From contig NZ_WBOM01000003.1 of NCBI RefSeq assembly GCF_008973755.1, positions 466,053 through 530,052 on the forward strand: a stretch of DNA of 64,000 nucleotides, read 5' to 3'. The notes below the pieces were generated by a model. That model was given only the letters and a program-made list of their open reading frames with translations. It did not search any database and was not told the DNA's origin. Below are positions 27,570-35,991 of this stretch, one piece after another. The stretch comes from Nitrincola alkalilacustris. Its GTDB lineage: Bacteria; Pseudomonadota; Gammaproteobacteria; Pseudomonadales; Balneatricaceae. The first letter of the stretch is position 1. Every line of letters starts with the position of its first letter. Made by a program: the position numbers and the translations under genes.

Positions 27570-27790
27570 AAATGAACGTTCTCTGAATAGCCTGTGACAA
27601 ATCTGGTCGTATTAACCTGTAACTTGCATATAATGTTCAATAGCTGAAAGTGTACTCAGACTAAAATTTTTAGTACATATAATATTTTCATAAATTGCAC
27701 ATTTTTGTTGAACAATGTTAACGCACAGCTTTTTATAATACGGTTTTTTACCGAAACACACTTTACATCGAATAAGAAGAGAGTAACCCA
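27570..27790. promoter_or_regulatory. AT-rich divergent promoter region, prolidase / XRE-cupin regulator
   Basis: A 221-bp AT-rich gap. It contains TGTACT (27651-27656) and AGTACA (27672-27677) as an inverted pair 15 bases apart. Two related sites, AATGTTCAATAG near 27632 and GTTGAACAATG near 27707, are opposite in orientation. These could be sites for the XRE-cupin protein, but the evidence is only symmetry and position. Confidence 0.35.
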
Positions 27791-28396
27791 ATGAGTCACC
27801 CTCAAGAGCAGGACGCCATTACGCTGACATCTGCAGCACCCTTAGGCCAGCTTGCCCGCAGTCGCCGTAAAGAGCTCGGATTGACACTTCAGCAAGTGGG
27901 CGAACGGGCCCATCTTTCCATTGGATTTATTTCGCAGATGGAGCGCAATCTGGTATCCCCGTCACTTGCGTCACTGGTCAATCTGGCCAAGGCGCTGGAT
28001 GTCAGCGTCGACTATTTCGTCAAGATGCCGGAAGGGGTTGGGCATATTTCGCGGAAGTCTGAACGCAAGTCGATGCAGTTCAGTAACAATGGCCTGACTT
28101 ATTCACTGTTGTCGACCGAGTTCAATGGCCAGACCATGAGCGCCATTGAGATAGACATGGAGCCGGGTTACCTATCTGAACTGGTCAGCCACGAGGGCGA
28201 AGAGACCATGCTGGTGCTGGAAGGGGAGCTGTTTCTCAAGCTGGATGGGCAGGATCATGTTTTGCGGGAAGGCGATTGTGCGCATTTTCAGTCAACCATG
28301 CCGCACCAATGGGGCAACGCTTCTCAGGAAGTGGTCACGCGTGTTTACTGGGTGGGCAATCTTGAGGTGAACTTCAAACCCACACAGGCTGAATAG
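27791..28396 (+). CDS. XRE-family regulator with C-terminal cupin domain
   Basis: 201 residues. Helix-turn-helix at about 18-75 (LTLQQVGERAHLSIGFISQM), then a cupin_2 ligand-binding barrel at about 115-190 (SHEGEETMLVLEGELFLKLD and DCAHFQSTMPHQWGN). This layout is common in PuuR-like repressors of amino-acid and polyamine catabolism. It is divergent from the prolidase gene and 52 bp before a glycerophosphodiesterase gene. Confidence 0.88.
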   Translation: MSHPQEQDAITLTSAAPLGQLARSRRKELGLTLQQVGERAHLSIGFISQMERNLVSPSLASLVNLAKALDVSVDYFVKMPEGVGHISRKSERKSMQFSNNGLTYSLLSTEFNGQTMSAIEIDMEPGYLSELVSHEGEETMLVLEGELFLKLDGQDHVLREGDCAHFQSTMPHQWGNASQEVVTRVYWVGNLEVNFKPTQAE

Positions 28397-28448
28397 ATGG
28401 GTGCTGGCAGCAGATCTTGGTAGCATCTATCGAAAACAGGGGGTGATC

Positions 28449-29174
28449 ATGCCGAGCCCGATCTGGATCAGCCATCGTGGCTACAGTCATCATGAAACCG
28501 AGAACACCAGAGCTGCATTTGACGCAGCGCTGGATCTCGGTTTCATGCATTTCGAGACAGATCTTCGCACCACCCGCGATGGCCATCCAGTACTCTGCCA
28601 TGACCCGGATCTTGAGCGCATCGCGGGTGTCTCCCGCTCAGTTGAGAGTAGCACCCGCTCCGAGCTGGCATCGCTTCGTTTGAAGACGGGCGGAACCCTG
28701 CTTTTCTTTGATGAGATGGTTGAACGCTACTCCGGGTATCACTGGATACTGGATATCAAACCTGAAAGTGGCATGCAGACACTCAACCGCTTGCTGCAGC
28801 TCTGTACTCAACACGGTTACAGAGAGTTCCTGACACATCAGGTACGCTTTCTGTTCTGGCGATCGGAGCAGGAGCGGTATCTGCTGGGGCATCATCCCGA
28901 TGCAGTCTGTATGGTGAGAGAGGGCGGCTGTCGTCGTGCCGGTTTTTGTTGCCTGATGCGCCTGCCGTGGCTTGCTGACATTTCACCGGGAAAGGTGTAT
29001 TCACTGCCACCCCGTTTTAAGGGTATTGAAGTGATGAGCCCCGAAATTGTAGCACGCTATCATGCCTATGGTGCCAAAGTGCTGGCGTTTTTGCCGGAGA
29101 CAGATGCGGATGCGAGGCGAGCGCTGGACGCTGGTGTGGATGAGATACTGACTAATCATCAAATACTGACCTGA
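28449..29174 (+). CDS. Glycerophosphodiester phosphodiesterase
   Basis: 241 residues of the GDPD TIM barrel, with the catalytic ISHRG, HETENT, FETDLRTTRDGHPVLCHDPDLERI (given as FETDLRTTRDG and PVLCHDP) and LDIKPE motifs. It hydrolyses deacylated phospholipids to glycerol-3-phosphate and an alcohol; lack of a signal peptide places it in the cytoplasm, like UgpQ. ATG 28449 has GGGGGTG three bases upstream; a longer frame to 28401 lacks a site. It is probably in one transcript with the XRE-cupin gene. Confidence 0.88.
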   Translation: MPSPIWISHRGYSHHETENTRAAFDAALDLGFMHFETDLRTTRDGHPVLCHDPDLERIAGVSRSVESSTRSELASLRLKTGGTLLFFDEMVERYSGYHWILDIKPESGMQTLNRLLQLCTQHGYREFLTHQVRFLFWRSEQERYLLGHHPDAVCMVREGGCRRAGFCCLMRLPWLADISPGKVYSLPPRFKGIEVMSPEIVARYHAYGAKVLAFLPETDADARRALDAGVDEILTNHQILT

Positions 29175-29194
29175 TGATAGTTATCGCTTGCAGT

Positions 29195-29229
29195 GGCAGG
29201 CACTCGCTTCAAGAAGACGAGGGCCTGCC
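29195..29229. terminator. Hairpin between convergent gdpD and tyrB genes
   Basis: GGCAGGC (29195-29201) pairs with GCCTGCC (29223-29229), and an inner CTCG/CGAG pair (29203-29206 with 29218-29221) extends it across an A/G mismatch. No T-tract follows on either strand. It is a likely transcript-end hairpin for one or both genes. Confidence 0.5.
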
Positions 29230-29238
29230 TGTTCAGCA

Positions 29239-30438
29239 TCAGCTGGTTTTCAATACATTCGCAACAGCCTTGCAGACATAGTCAAGATTCTGCCCAGACA
29301 AACCCGCTACATTCACACGACTGGAGTCGACCATATAGATGCTGTACTCATCGCGCAGACGGTGAACCTGTGCAGCCGAGATACCCAGGAAGGAGAACAT
29401 GCCTTTCTGGCGCTCAATAAAGCTGAAATCCTGCGCCACACCCTGTTGGCTCAACGTATGATTGAACTGTACGCGCAGATCGCTGATCCGTTTGCGCATC
29501 TGTCCCAGCTCCTGTTGCCAGAGGTTGCGCAGATCACCATTACCCAGAATCACTTCCACTATAGCGGCCCCGTGATTGGGGGGCATGGAGTAGTGAGAGC
29601 GGATGGTGCCGAACAGCTGGCTAGCCGTGTTGGGCGCCTGCTGTGCATTGGCGGACAGGATCAGCAGTACACCTGTGCGCTCACGATACAGGCCGAAGTT
29701 CTTTGAGCAGGATGCTGCGATAATCAGCTCAGGTACTTGTTCTGCCATGAAGCGAACACCGGCGGCATCCTGATCCAGCCCGTCACCCAGACCCTGGTAG
29801 GCGATATCAACAAATGGCAGCAGCCCCTTGCGCTGAACCAGTTCGGTGACTGCCTTCCACTGCTCCAGATTCAGATCGGCACCGCTTGGGTTATGGCAGC
29901 AGCCATGCAACAGCACGATATCACCGGTTTTGGCGTTTTCCAGTGCCGACATCATCTTGTCAAACTGAATGCCGCCACTGGCATGGTCATAGTAGGCATA
30001 GGTCTGGATCTTCAGACCTGCACCACCGAGCAGCGGGATATGGTTGGCCCAGGTTGGGTCGCTGACCCATACAGTGGTATCGGGTGAGCAGCTTTTCAGA
30101 AACTCTGCAGCCATGCGCAACGCACCACAACCGCCCGGTGTCTGGGCAATCGCAAGGCGATCACTCAGTTGCTGATACAGGGACTGACCCAGAATCAGTT
30201 CGCTGATCAATTGATTGTAAAGAGGTGAGCCAGCCGGTCCGATATAGCTCTTGGTCAGCTCCTGCTCAAGCAGGATGCGCTCGGCACGGTCAACGGCCTG
30301 CATGATGGGGGTGTTGCCCAGCTCATCCTTATAGACCCCCACGCCAAGGTCTACCTTGTGCGGATTAGGGTCCTGCCGATACAGTGCCATCAATTGCAGT
30401 ATCGCGTCGTGGGGCTGGGCTTGAATGACTTCAAACAT
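29239..30438 (-). CDS. tyrB: Aromatic/aspartate aminotransferase (class I)
   Basis: 399 residues of the AspC/TyrB family: PAGSPLYNQL, HGCCHNPSGADL, the PLP lysine in ASCSKNFGLYRERTG and the C-terminal arginine in DSSRVNVAGL. GAGGAG lies 7 bases before the ATG. It sits 11 bp after the indolepyruvate:ferredoxin oxidoreductase gene on the same strand. That makes aromatic amino acids the likely substrates, with the arylpyruvate products passed straight to that enzyme. Aspartate activity is not excluded. Confidence 0.88.
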   Translation of the reverse strand: MFEVIQAQPHDAILQLMALYRQDPNPHKVDLGVGVYKDELGNTPIMQAVDRAERILLEQELTKSYIGPAGSPLYNQLISELILGQSLYQQLSDRLAIAQTPGGCGALRMAAEFLKSCSPDTTVWVSDPTWANHIPLLGGAGLKIQTYAYYDHASGGIQFDKMMSALENAKTGDIVLLHGCCHNPSGADLNLEQWKAVTELVQRKGLLPFVDIAYQGLGDGLDQDAAGVRFMAEQVPELIIAASCSKNFGLYRERTGVLLILSANAQQAPNTASQLFGTIRSHYSMPPNHGAAIVEVILGNGDLRNLWQQELGQMRKRISDLRVQFNHTLSQQGVAQDFSFIERQKGMFSFLGISAAQVHRLRDEYSIYMVDSSRVNVAGLSGQNLDYVCKAVANVLKTS

Positions 30439-30449
30439 TTTTATTCTCC

Positions 30450-33400
30450 TCAGGCTGCGCTGGCGGTAGCGACAGCAACTCCATTTTTATACTCTGCGAG
30501 CAGGATCCGGTGCTTTTCAGCTGCTTTTTCAGCCGCTTGCTCACGCACCGGGCCGAAGCCTCGGATCTCGGCAGGCAGATTAGCCAGTTCTACAGCCGTT
30601 GCATAGTTCTCTTTATCCAGTGATCCGACAAACATATCCAGCAGTGCTTCATAGTCGGCCAGCAGCTGTCGGTCCAGTTTACGATCGGCACTGAAGCGGA
30701 AGGGGTCGAGTTTGCCATTTCTGAGATGACGCAGACCGGCCAGCACTTTAAGAGCCTTCAGCATCCAGGGGCCAAAGCGACGTTTGGCCGGGCGCCCCTT
30801 GCCATCAAGTGCCTTTGACAGCAGTGGTGGTGCCATATGGAAATTGATGGTGTAGTCACCACTGAAGGTGCTTTCGATCTCCTTCAGGAAGTCTGTTTCG
30901 GTGAACAGACGTGCCACTTCATACTCATCCTTATAAGACATCAGACGGAAAAGTTGTTTCGCAACGGCTTCGCTCAGTTTACCAGAAAAAGCGCTGCCTG
31001 ATTTGCCGACAAGCTGTTCTTCGGCTTTCATGACTCTGGTCATCTGCTCGCGATAGCGTGCTGCCCAGGCGCTGTTCTGATAGCGGGTCAGATACTCTGC
31101 ATTCTTCTGTATCTGCTGCTCCAGAGTCAGTGGCTCAACGATTTCTGCTGCGGCAAAACGGGACTTGAGGTACTCCGCATCTGCTGCAGCCAGTCGACCC
31201 CACGCAAATGCCTGCTTGTTCTTCTCAACCGCGACGCCGTTGAGTTCAATCGCGCGCTGCAGAGCAGCCATGGAAACCGGTACCAGACCACGCTGCCAGG
31301 CAAAGCCCAGCATCATCATGTTGGAGAACACAGTATCACCCAGCAGGCGCTCGGCCATGGTGTTGGCATCCATGCTGTCAAAACCGGATTCACCGGCTAT
31401 ATCGGCCAGCATGCCGACGCGCTTGCGACTGTCCATATTGGCATCACGGAAGAGTACATAGTCCGCTGTCGGCAACTCCGCCTGGTTGACTACGATACGG
31501 GAGTGGTCCTTACGCAGTACATTCAGGGCTTTCTGCGAGGTCGCAACCACCATATCACAGGCGATCAGGGCATCGGCCTGGCCCTCTTCAATACGGACCT
31601 GATGCAGCTTTTCAGGACTGTCGGCCAGGCGAACATAGCTTAATACCGCACCACCTTTTTGCGCAAAGCCCATAAAGTCGAGTACCGATGCACCCTTTGA
31701 TTCCAGGTGAGCGGCCATGGTAATCAGCGCACCTATGGTGACGATCCCGGTTCCACCGACACCCACGACCATCATGTCATAGGTGCCTTGCAGGGCAGGC
31801 TGCAAGGGTGAAGGCAGATCGTTTACCCGCTTCCAGAAACTGTCACCGACGCTTTCCGCCTGAGGCTTGCGCAGTTCGCCACCTTCAATGGTGACAAAGC
31901 TCGGACAGAAACCCTTCACGCAGGAGAAATCCTTGTTGCAGGAGGACTGATCGATCTTGCGCTTACGACCCAGCTCAGTCTCACGCGGCACAATCGACAG
32001 ACAGTTGGACTGCACGGAGCAGTCACCACAGCCTTCGCACACATGATGGTTGATAAAGGCGCGCTTGGCAGGATCAGGGAACTGGCCACGCTTGCGACGG
32101 CGGCGCTTCTCGGCGGCGCAGGTCTGGTCGTAGATCAGTACGGTACAGCCTTTGATCTCACGCAGCTCACGCTGAATGCCATCCAGCGCATCACGATCGT
32201 GGAAGGTAACCCCCTTCGGGAACTGACCTTCATGCCCCTTGTACTTCTCCGGTTCATCACTGAGCACGACAATGCGTTTAACACCTTCGGCGGCGGCGTG
32301 GTTGGCGATCATCGGTACCGTGATCTGACCATCCACCGGCTGACCGCCGGTCATGGCAACGGCATCATTAAACAGGATCTTGTAGGTAATATTGACGCCT
32401 GCTGCAACCGCCTGGCGGATCGCCATAGACCCTGAGTGAAACCAGGTGCCTTCACCCAGGTTCTGGAAGATATGGCCGTTGCCGGTAAAGCGGCTCTTGC
32501 CGACCCAGTTGACCCCTTCACCACCCATCTGTATCAGGGATTCGGTATCTCGCCCCATCCATGAGGCCATGAAATGACAACCGATACCGGCCAGCGCCTT
32601 GCTGCCCTCAGGTACTTTGGTTGAGCTGTTGTGAGGGCAGCCGGAGCAGAAGTAGGGCATGCGACGCACACCACCGGGGTCCTTGATCCCACAGCTGTGA
32701 GCCTGCAGCCTCGCCAATGGCTCATCAAAGCTGATATTGAAGAAGCGGCTCAGGCGGGCGGCCACAAAACCGGCCAGTATGCGCGGGCTCAGTTCGCCGA
32801 CATAGGGAATCAATGGCTCACCGACTTCATTCTGTTTGCCGACGATCAACACCTCACCGGGGCGATCCGGTTCAGACATCGCTTCCTTGATCTGACTCTC
32901 GATAATGCCGCGTTTCTCTTCGATCACCAGCACTTCCTGCTTGCCGTGAACAAAGTTGAGCATGCCCTGCTTCTCGATCGGCCAGACCATGCCGACTTTG
33001 TAAATATCGATACCCAGCTCGCGTGCACGGGCTTCATCAATCCCCAGCATCTCCAGCGCTTCCATCAGATCAAGATGGCCCTTGCCGGTGGAGACGATGC
33101 CGTAGCGTGCCTGGGGGTTATTGAACAGGCACTTATCGATCGGGTTGGCACGGGCGAATGCCTGTACGGCTGCCAGCTTGTGCTCGATACGAGTTTCCAG
33201 CTGCGGCCCCGGCAGATCGGGCCAGCGATAGTGCAGGCCAGTGGCGGGTGCTGTGAAATCGGTTGGCATAACGAATGTGGGCAGAGGCTTGAGATCAACC
33301 GATGCCGCACTCTCGACCGTTTCGGAGATCGCCTTGAAACCTACCCAGCAACCGGAGTAGCGCGACAGGGCATAGCCCCAGAGTCCGAAGTCAATATACT

Positions 33401-33947
33401 CGGCCAGGTTGGCAGGGTTGATGGTCGGCATGAACCAGGACATAAAGGCAACATCGGACTGGTGCGGCATGGAGGAGGAGACACAACCGTGGTCATCACC
33501 GGCTACGACCAGTACGCCGCCGTGCGGGGAACTGCCATAGGTAGTACCATGCTTGAGCGCATCGCCTGCGCGATCCACACCTGGCCCCTTGCCATACCAC
33601 AGGCCAAATACACCTTCGACCTGTTTATCAGGGTCGGTCTCTACCTGCTGGCTGCCGAGAACCATGGTGGCGGCGAGGTCTTCGTTGATCGCGGGTACAA
33701 ACTCAATCTTATGCTCGTCAAGCAGCTTCCGGCATTGCCACAGCGCCTGATCATAACCACCGAGGGGAGAACCGCGATAGCCGCTGATCAACCCTGCAGT
33801 GTTGAGGCCGTTTTGCTTATCCAGAGCGGCTTGCATCAGGGGAATGCGAACCAGTGCTTGAGTACCGGTCAGGAAGACTCTGCCTTCCATGCGGGTGTAA
33901 CGATCTTCCAACTGATAATCATCGAGCTTGGAGATATGGCTATTCAT
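30450..33947 (-). CDS. Indolepyruvate:ferredoxin oxidoreductase, fused alpha-beta type
   Basis: 1165 residues. The N-terminal half is the TPP-dependent IorA-type subunit (TGTQALVRIPLMQ; TPP region around GGEGVNWVGKSRFTG). A ferredoxin-like segment follows with cysteines in CEGCGDCSVQSNCL and CNKDFSCVKGFC. The C-terminal half is the IorB-type gamma domain (VVGVGGTGIVTIGALI). The enzyme decarboxylates arylpyruvates to arylacetyl-CoA and reduces ferredoxin. The fused form is typical of aerobic proteobacteria. In operon with tyrB, it would turn phenylalanine, tyrosine or tryptophan into arylacetyl-CoA, a feed for paaN-type or homogentisate-type steps elsewhere in the window. Confidence 0.93.
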   Translation of the reverse strand: MNSHISKLDDYQLEDRYTRMEGRVFLTGTQALVRIPLMQAALDKQNGLNTAGLISGYRGSPLGGYDQALWQCRKLLDEHKIEFVPAINEDLAATMVLGSQQVETDPDKQVEGVFGLWYGKGPGVDRAGDALKHGTTYGSSPHGGVLVVAGDDHGCVSSSMPHQSDVAFMSWFMPTINPANLAEYIDFGLWGYALSRYSGCWVGFKAISETVESAASVDLKPLPTFVMPTDFTAPATGLHYRWPDLPGPQLETRIEHKLAAVQAFARANPIDKCLFNNPQARYGIVSTGKGHLDLMEALEMLGIDEARARELGIDIYKVGMVWPIEKQGMLNFVHGKQEVLVIEEKRGIIESQIKEAMSEPDRPGEVLIVGKQNEVGEPLIPYVGELSPRILAGFVAARLSRFFNISFDEPLARLQAHSCGIKDPGGVRRMPYFCSGCPHNSSTKVPEGSKALAGIGCHFMASWMGRDTESLIQMGGEGVNWVGKSRFTGNGHIFQNLGEGTWFHSGSMAIRQAVAAGVNITYKILFNDAVAMTGGQPVDGQITVPMIANHAAAEGVKRIVVLSDEPEKYKGHEGQFPKGVTFHDRDALDGIQRELREIKGCTVLIYDQTCAAEKRRRRKRGQFPDPAKRAFINHHVCEGCGDCSVQSNCLSIVPRETELGRKRKIDQSSCNKDFSCVKGFCPSFVTIEGGELRKPQAESVGDSFWKRVNDLPSPLQPALQGTYDMMVVGVGGTGIVTIGALITMAAHLESKGASVLDFMGFAQKGGAVLSYVRLADSPEKLHQVRIEEGQADALIACDMVVATSQKALNVLRKDHSRIVVNQAELPTADYVLFRDANMDSRKRVGMLADIAGESGFDSMDANTMAERLLGDTVFSNMMMLGFAWQRGLVPVSMAALQRAIELNGVAVEKNKQAFAWGRLAAADAEYLKSRFAAAEIVEPLTLEQQIQKNAEYLTRYQNSAWAARYREQMTRVMKAEEQLVGKSGSAFSGKLSEAVAKQLFRLMSYKDEYEVARLFTETDFLKEIESTFSGDYTINFHMAPPLLSKALDGKGRPAKRRFGPWMLKALKVLAGLRHLRNGKLDPFRFSADRKLDRQLLADYEALLDMFVGSLDKENYATAVELANLPAEIRGFGPVREQAAEKAAEKHRILLAEYKNGVAVATASAA

Positions 33948-34294
33948 TGACGTTGCCTGCTGGGTCTGATTTCTTGTTATGTCACCCGTGGCGGAGAAAA
34001 CAGGATTCCGCCACAGATGCAGTGGTTACATCCATTGTAGGAAAAATCAGGAGAAAGGTGCTTGCGAAAAAGGCAGTCAAACTGTCTGGTTAAGAAAGAA
34101 TATTTACTTTAATGGTAATTTTGTGATGATTTATTTCCAAATGCTTCATTATTGCGTTCCAGTATGCGCATCCATGCTGAGATAGTATGGTTTTTGCTGA
34201 ACAGTGGCGACCTGACCATGAGTCAGTGGTCGCCAGTCAGTGTTCAGCAAGCGGGATGAGACAGTTGCAGAAATATAAAGATTGGACTGCCTGC
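33948..34294. other. 347-bp gene-free stretch upstream of the oxidoreductase
   Basis: No coding region is supported. Its main content is a long imperfect hairpin at 34194-34250, listed separately. The rest is AT-rich and should hold the oxidoreductase promoter; no convincing -35/-10 pair was picked out. Confidence 0.5.
34194..34250. repeat. 57-bp hairpin downstream of the DUF1127 gene
   Basis: TTGCTGAACA (34194-34203) and TGTTCAGCAA (34241-34250) are perfect complements. An inner stem GGCGACC/GGTCGCC (34206-34212 with 34228-34234) and a terminal TGAC/GTCA stack make a three-part hairpin. It lies 45 bp after the DUF1127 stop. The adjacent T-run is on the wrong side for a standard terminator on either strand, so it may be a stabiliser, a small-RNA element or a repeat-type palindrome. 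Confidence 0.6.
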
Positions 34295-34549
34295 CTATTT
34301 TACGCATTTACGGATGATCTGTGAGATATCCCTGCGTGTCAGGCCTATATCATTCAGAATCCTATCATCAAGTTCGGATAACTGGCGCTCAGTTTCGTTG
34401 ATACGGTACCAGCGAAAAGATGACTCTATCAGACGAGTGATTGCATTCAGTATTTTTTTCGGAATATCGATCCAACTGCTCAACTTCTTCGGGCTGCGCT
34501 GTTCTGCACACACCTGTTGAAGGCAGATAGTTTGATTAGTATTGTTCAT
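34295..34549 (-). CDS. DUF1127 (YjiS-like) small protein
   Basis: 84 residues. The C-terminal 45 residues match the DUF1127 pattern RQLSELDDRILNDIGLTRRD, with basic residues on both sides. DUF1127 proteins are small, arginine-rich and have been tied to RNA binding and phosphate or stress control in other bacteria. The gene is divergent from a LysR gene, a pairing often seen for this family. The N-terminal 35 residues are not conserved as far as I can tell. Confidence 0.85.
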   Translation of the reverse strand: MNNTNQTICLQQVCAEQRSPKKLSSWIDIPKKILNAITRLIESSFRWYRINETERQLSELDDRILNDIGLTRRDISQIIRKCVK

Positions 34550-34674
34550 TGCTTACACCTGCTATATTGAGTTGATGAAAGTGCCTTAATGACATGTTTA
34601 TAGGGTCAATATCTCAGTTGTATCTGCTGCTGACAAACGATGATAATTTGATAAAGGGTTAGATTTTCTCACTT

Positions 34675-35634
34675 ATGAATATGAAGCGAAAACTACCTCC
34701 ACTGAATGCATTGCGTGCTTTTGAGGCTGCAGCCAGGCATATGAGCTTTGCCATGGCGGCGGATGAGCTGAATGTCACACCCGCTGCGATCAGCCATCAG
34801 ATAAAGGCACTGGAAGATCATCTCGGTGTCATGCTGTTTATCAGGCGTCCACGTGCCCTGATACTGACGGAAGCAGGCCAGGGGTGCCTGCCGGATCTCA
34901 GGGCTGGTTTTGACCAGATGGAGGCCGCAGTGAACCTGGCGAGACGCTGGAACGCCACCAAGCCCCTGACTATAAGCGTTGTGCCGACCTTTGGAGCGCG
35001 GTGGCTGGTGCCGCGTATTCATCTCTTTCGCAAACAGCACCCGCAGATTGAGATTCGCATAGATGCCTCAATGGCGATGGTGGATTTTCAGCGTAGCGAT
35101 ATTGATCTGGGCATTCGTTATGGGCTGGGTAACTACCCGGGGCTGCATGTCGAGAGAATTGTTTTCTGTGACCATGTTTTTCCAGTCTGCTGCCCGGAGC
35201 TGTTGAAGGGGCCTCATCCTCTGCTGACACCGCAGGATCTGCAATTTCATACGTTGCTGCATGTCACCAGTGGCACTGGTGTACCCAGCTATTTTGACTG
35301 GAACATGTGGCTGCGAAGTGCCGGTATCGAGGGGGTCAACAGTGAGCAGGGGCCCTATTTCGTTCAGACAGATCTGGCGCTGAGGGCTGCCGTGTCAGGA
35401 CTGGGTGTCTGCCTGGCCAGTGAGTTACTGGCACAGGAGGAGCTGGAAACCGGCCGCCTGGTCAAGCCTTTCTGCCAGCAGTTTGAAAGTAACTTTGCCT
35501 ATTACCTGGTCTGCGCTGAGCGCAATGTCAATGACCCCAGAGTGAAGAGTTTTTTCAAGTGGATCCATGGCATGGCAGAAGTTGAGAAGGATCAGTCGCC
35601 AGGTTGTCTTGCAGATCTGGTGACCGATCCATAA
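34675..35634 (+). CDS. LysR-family regulator (GcvA-like)
   Basis: 319 residues with the GcvA-type N terminus LPPLNALRAFEAAARHMSFA, a helix-turn-helix ending about residue 65, and an effector domain with DIDLGIRYG. GcvA-like LysR proteins often regulate a divergent neighbour; here that is the DUF1127 gene, 125 bp away. ATG 34675 or 34681 could start it; no strong ribosome-binding site separates them. Confidence 0.88.
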   Translation: MNMKRKLPPLNALRAFEAAARHMSFAMAADELNVTPAAISHQIKALEDHLGVMLFIRRPRALILTEAGQGCLPDLRAGFDQMEAAVNLARRWNATKPLTISVVPTFGARWLVPRIHLFRKQHPQIEIRIDASMAMVDFQRSDIDLGIRYGLGNYPGLHVERIVFCDHVFPVCCPELLKGPHPLLTPQDLQFHTLLHVTSGTGVPSYFDWNMWLRSAGIEGVNSEQGPYFVQTDLALRAAVSGLGVCLASELLAQEELETGRLVKPFCQQFESNFAYYLVCAERNVNDPRVKSFFKWIHGMAEVEKDQSPGCLADLVTDP

Positions 35635-35644
35635 GTGATGGCTG

Positions 35645-35980
35645 TCAGGCTTTTCGGTTTTTCAGATAGCAGATCGGGTGCAATACCAGCCAGGCGTAGA
35701 TACCCAGTCCAATCGAAGCACCAATCAGGTTCATCCAGTCTACCCAGGTGTTCACATATGCGATGCTGGACTGGGTATGAATCGGTACGAAATAGAGCGC
35801 TGCTATTGCTACGATCGGTGGCAGCAGTTTTGAACCAATACCGCCTGGTTTTGTAAAGCCATAGCCTTTAGTGCGTGCGATCACCTGTGGGATCAGAAAA
35901 ATCACAAGCATCAGAGCAATCAGCCACAGCCAAGGCAGGGCGGAGTACCAGAGAACAGTCAGAATGCCAGTCAGTGTCAT
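35645..35980 (-). CDS. Small four-helix membrane protein, partner of the SQR-like flavoprotein
   Basis: 111 residues, family not recognised. Four hydrophobic stretches (about 8-32, 50-66, 72-92 and 85-104, partly merged) mark an inner-membrane protein. Its N terminus (LWYSALPWLWLIALMLVIFL) is strongly hydrophobic. GGAG is well placed before the ATG. It follows the SQR-like gene by 11 bp, so it could anchor that peripheral flavoprotein or pass electrons to quinone. This is inferred only from operon position. Confidence 0.7.
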   Translation of the reverse strand: MTLTGILTVLWYSALPWLWLIALMLVIFLIPQVIARTKGYGFTKPGGIGSKLLPPIVAIAALYFVPIHTQSSIAYVNTWVDWMNLIGASIGLGIYAWLVLHPICYLKNRKA

Positions 35981-35991
35981 GGTGATACTCC

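Noticed and set aside
32631..33950. 439-residue open frame opposite the indolepyruvate oxidoreductase
   Set aside because: Complete overlap with a conserved gene and no recognisable domain. Long antisense frames are expected from the codon use of this DNA.
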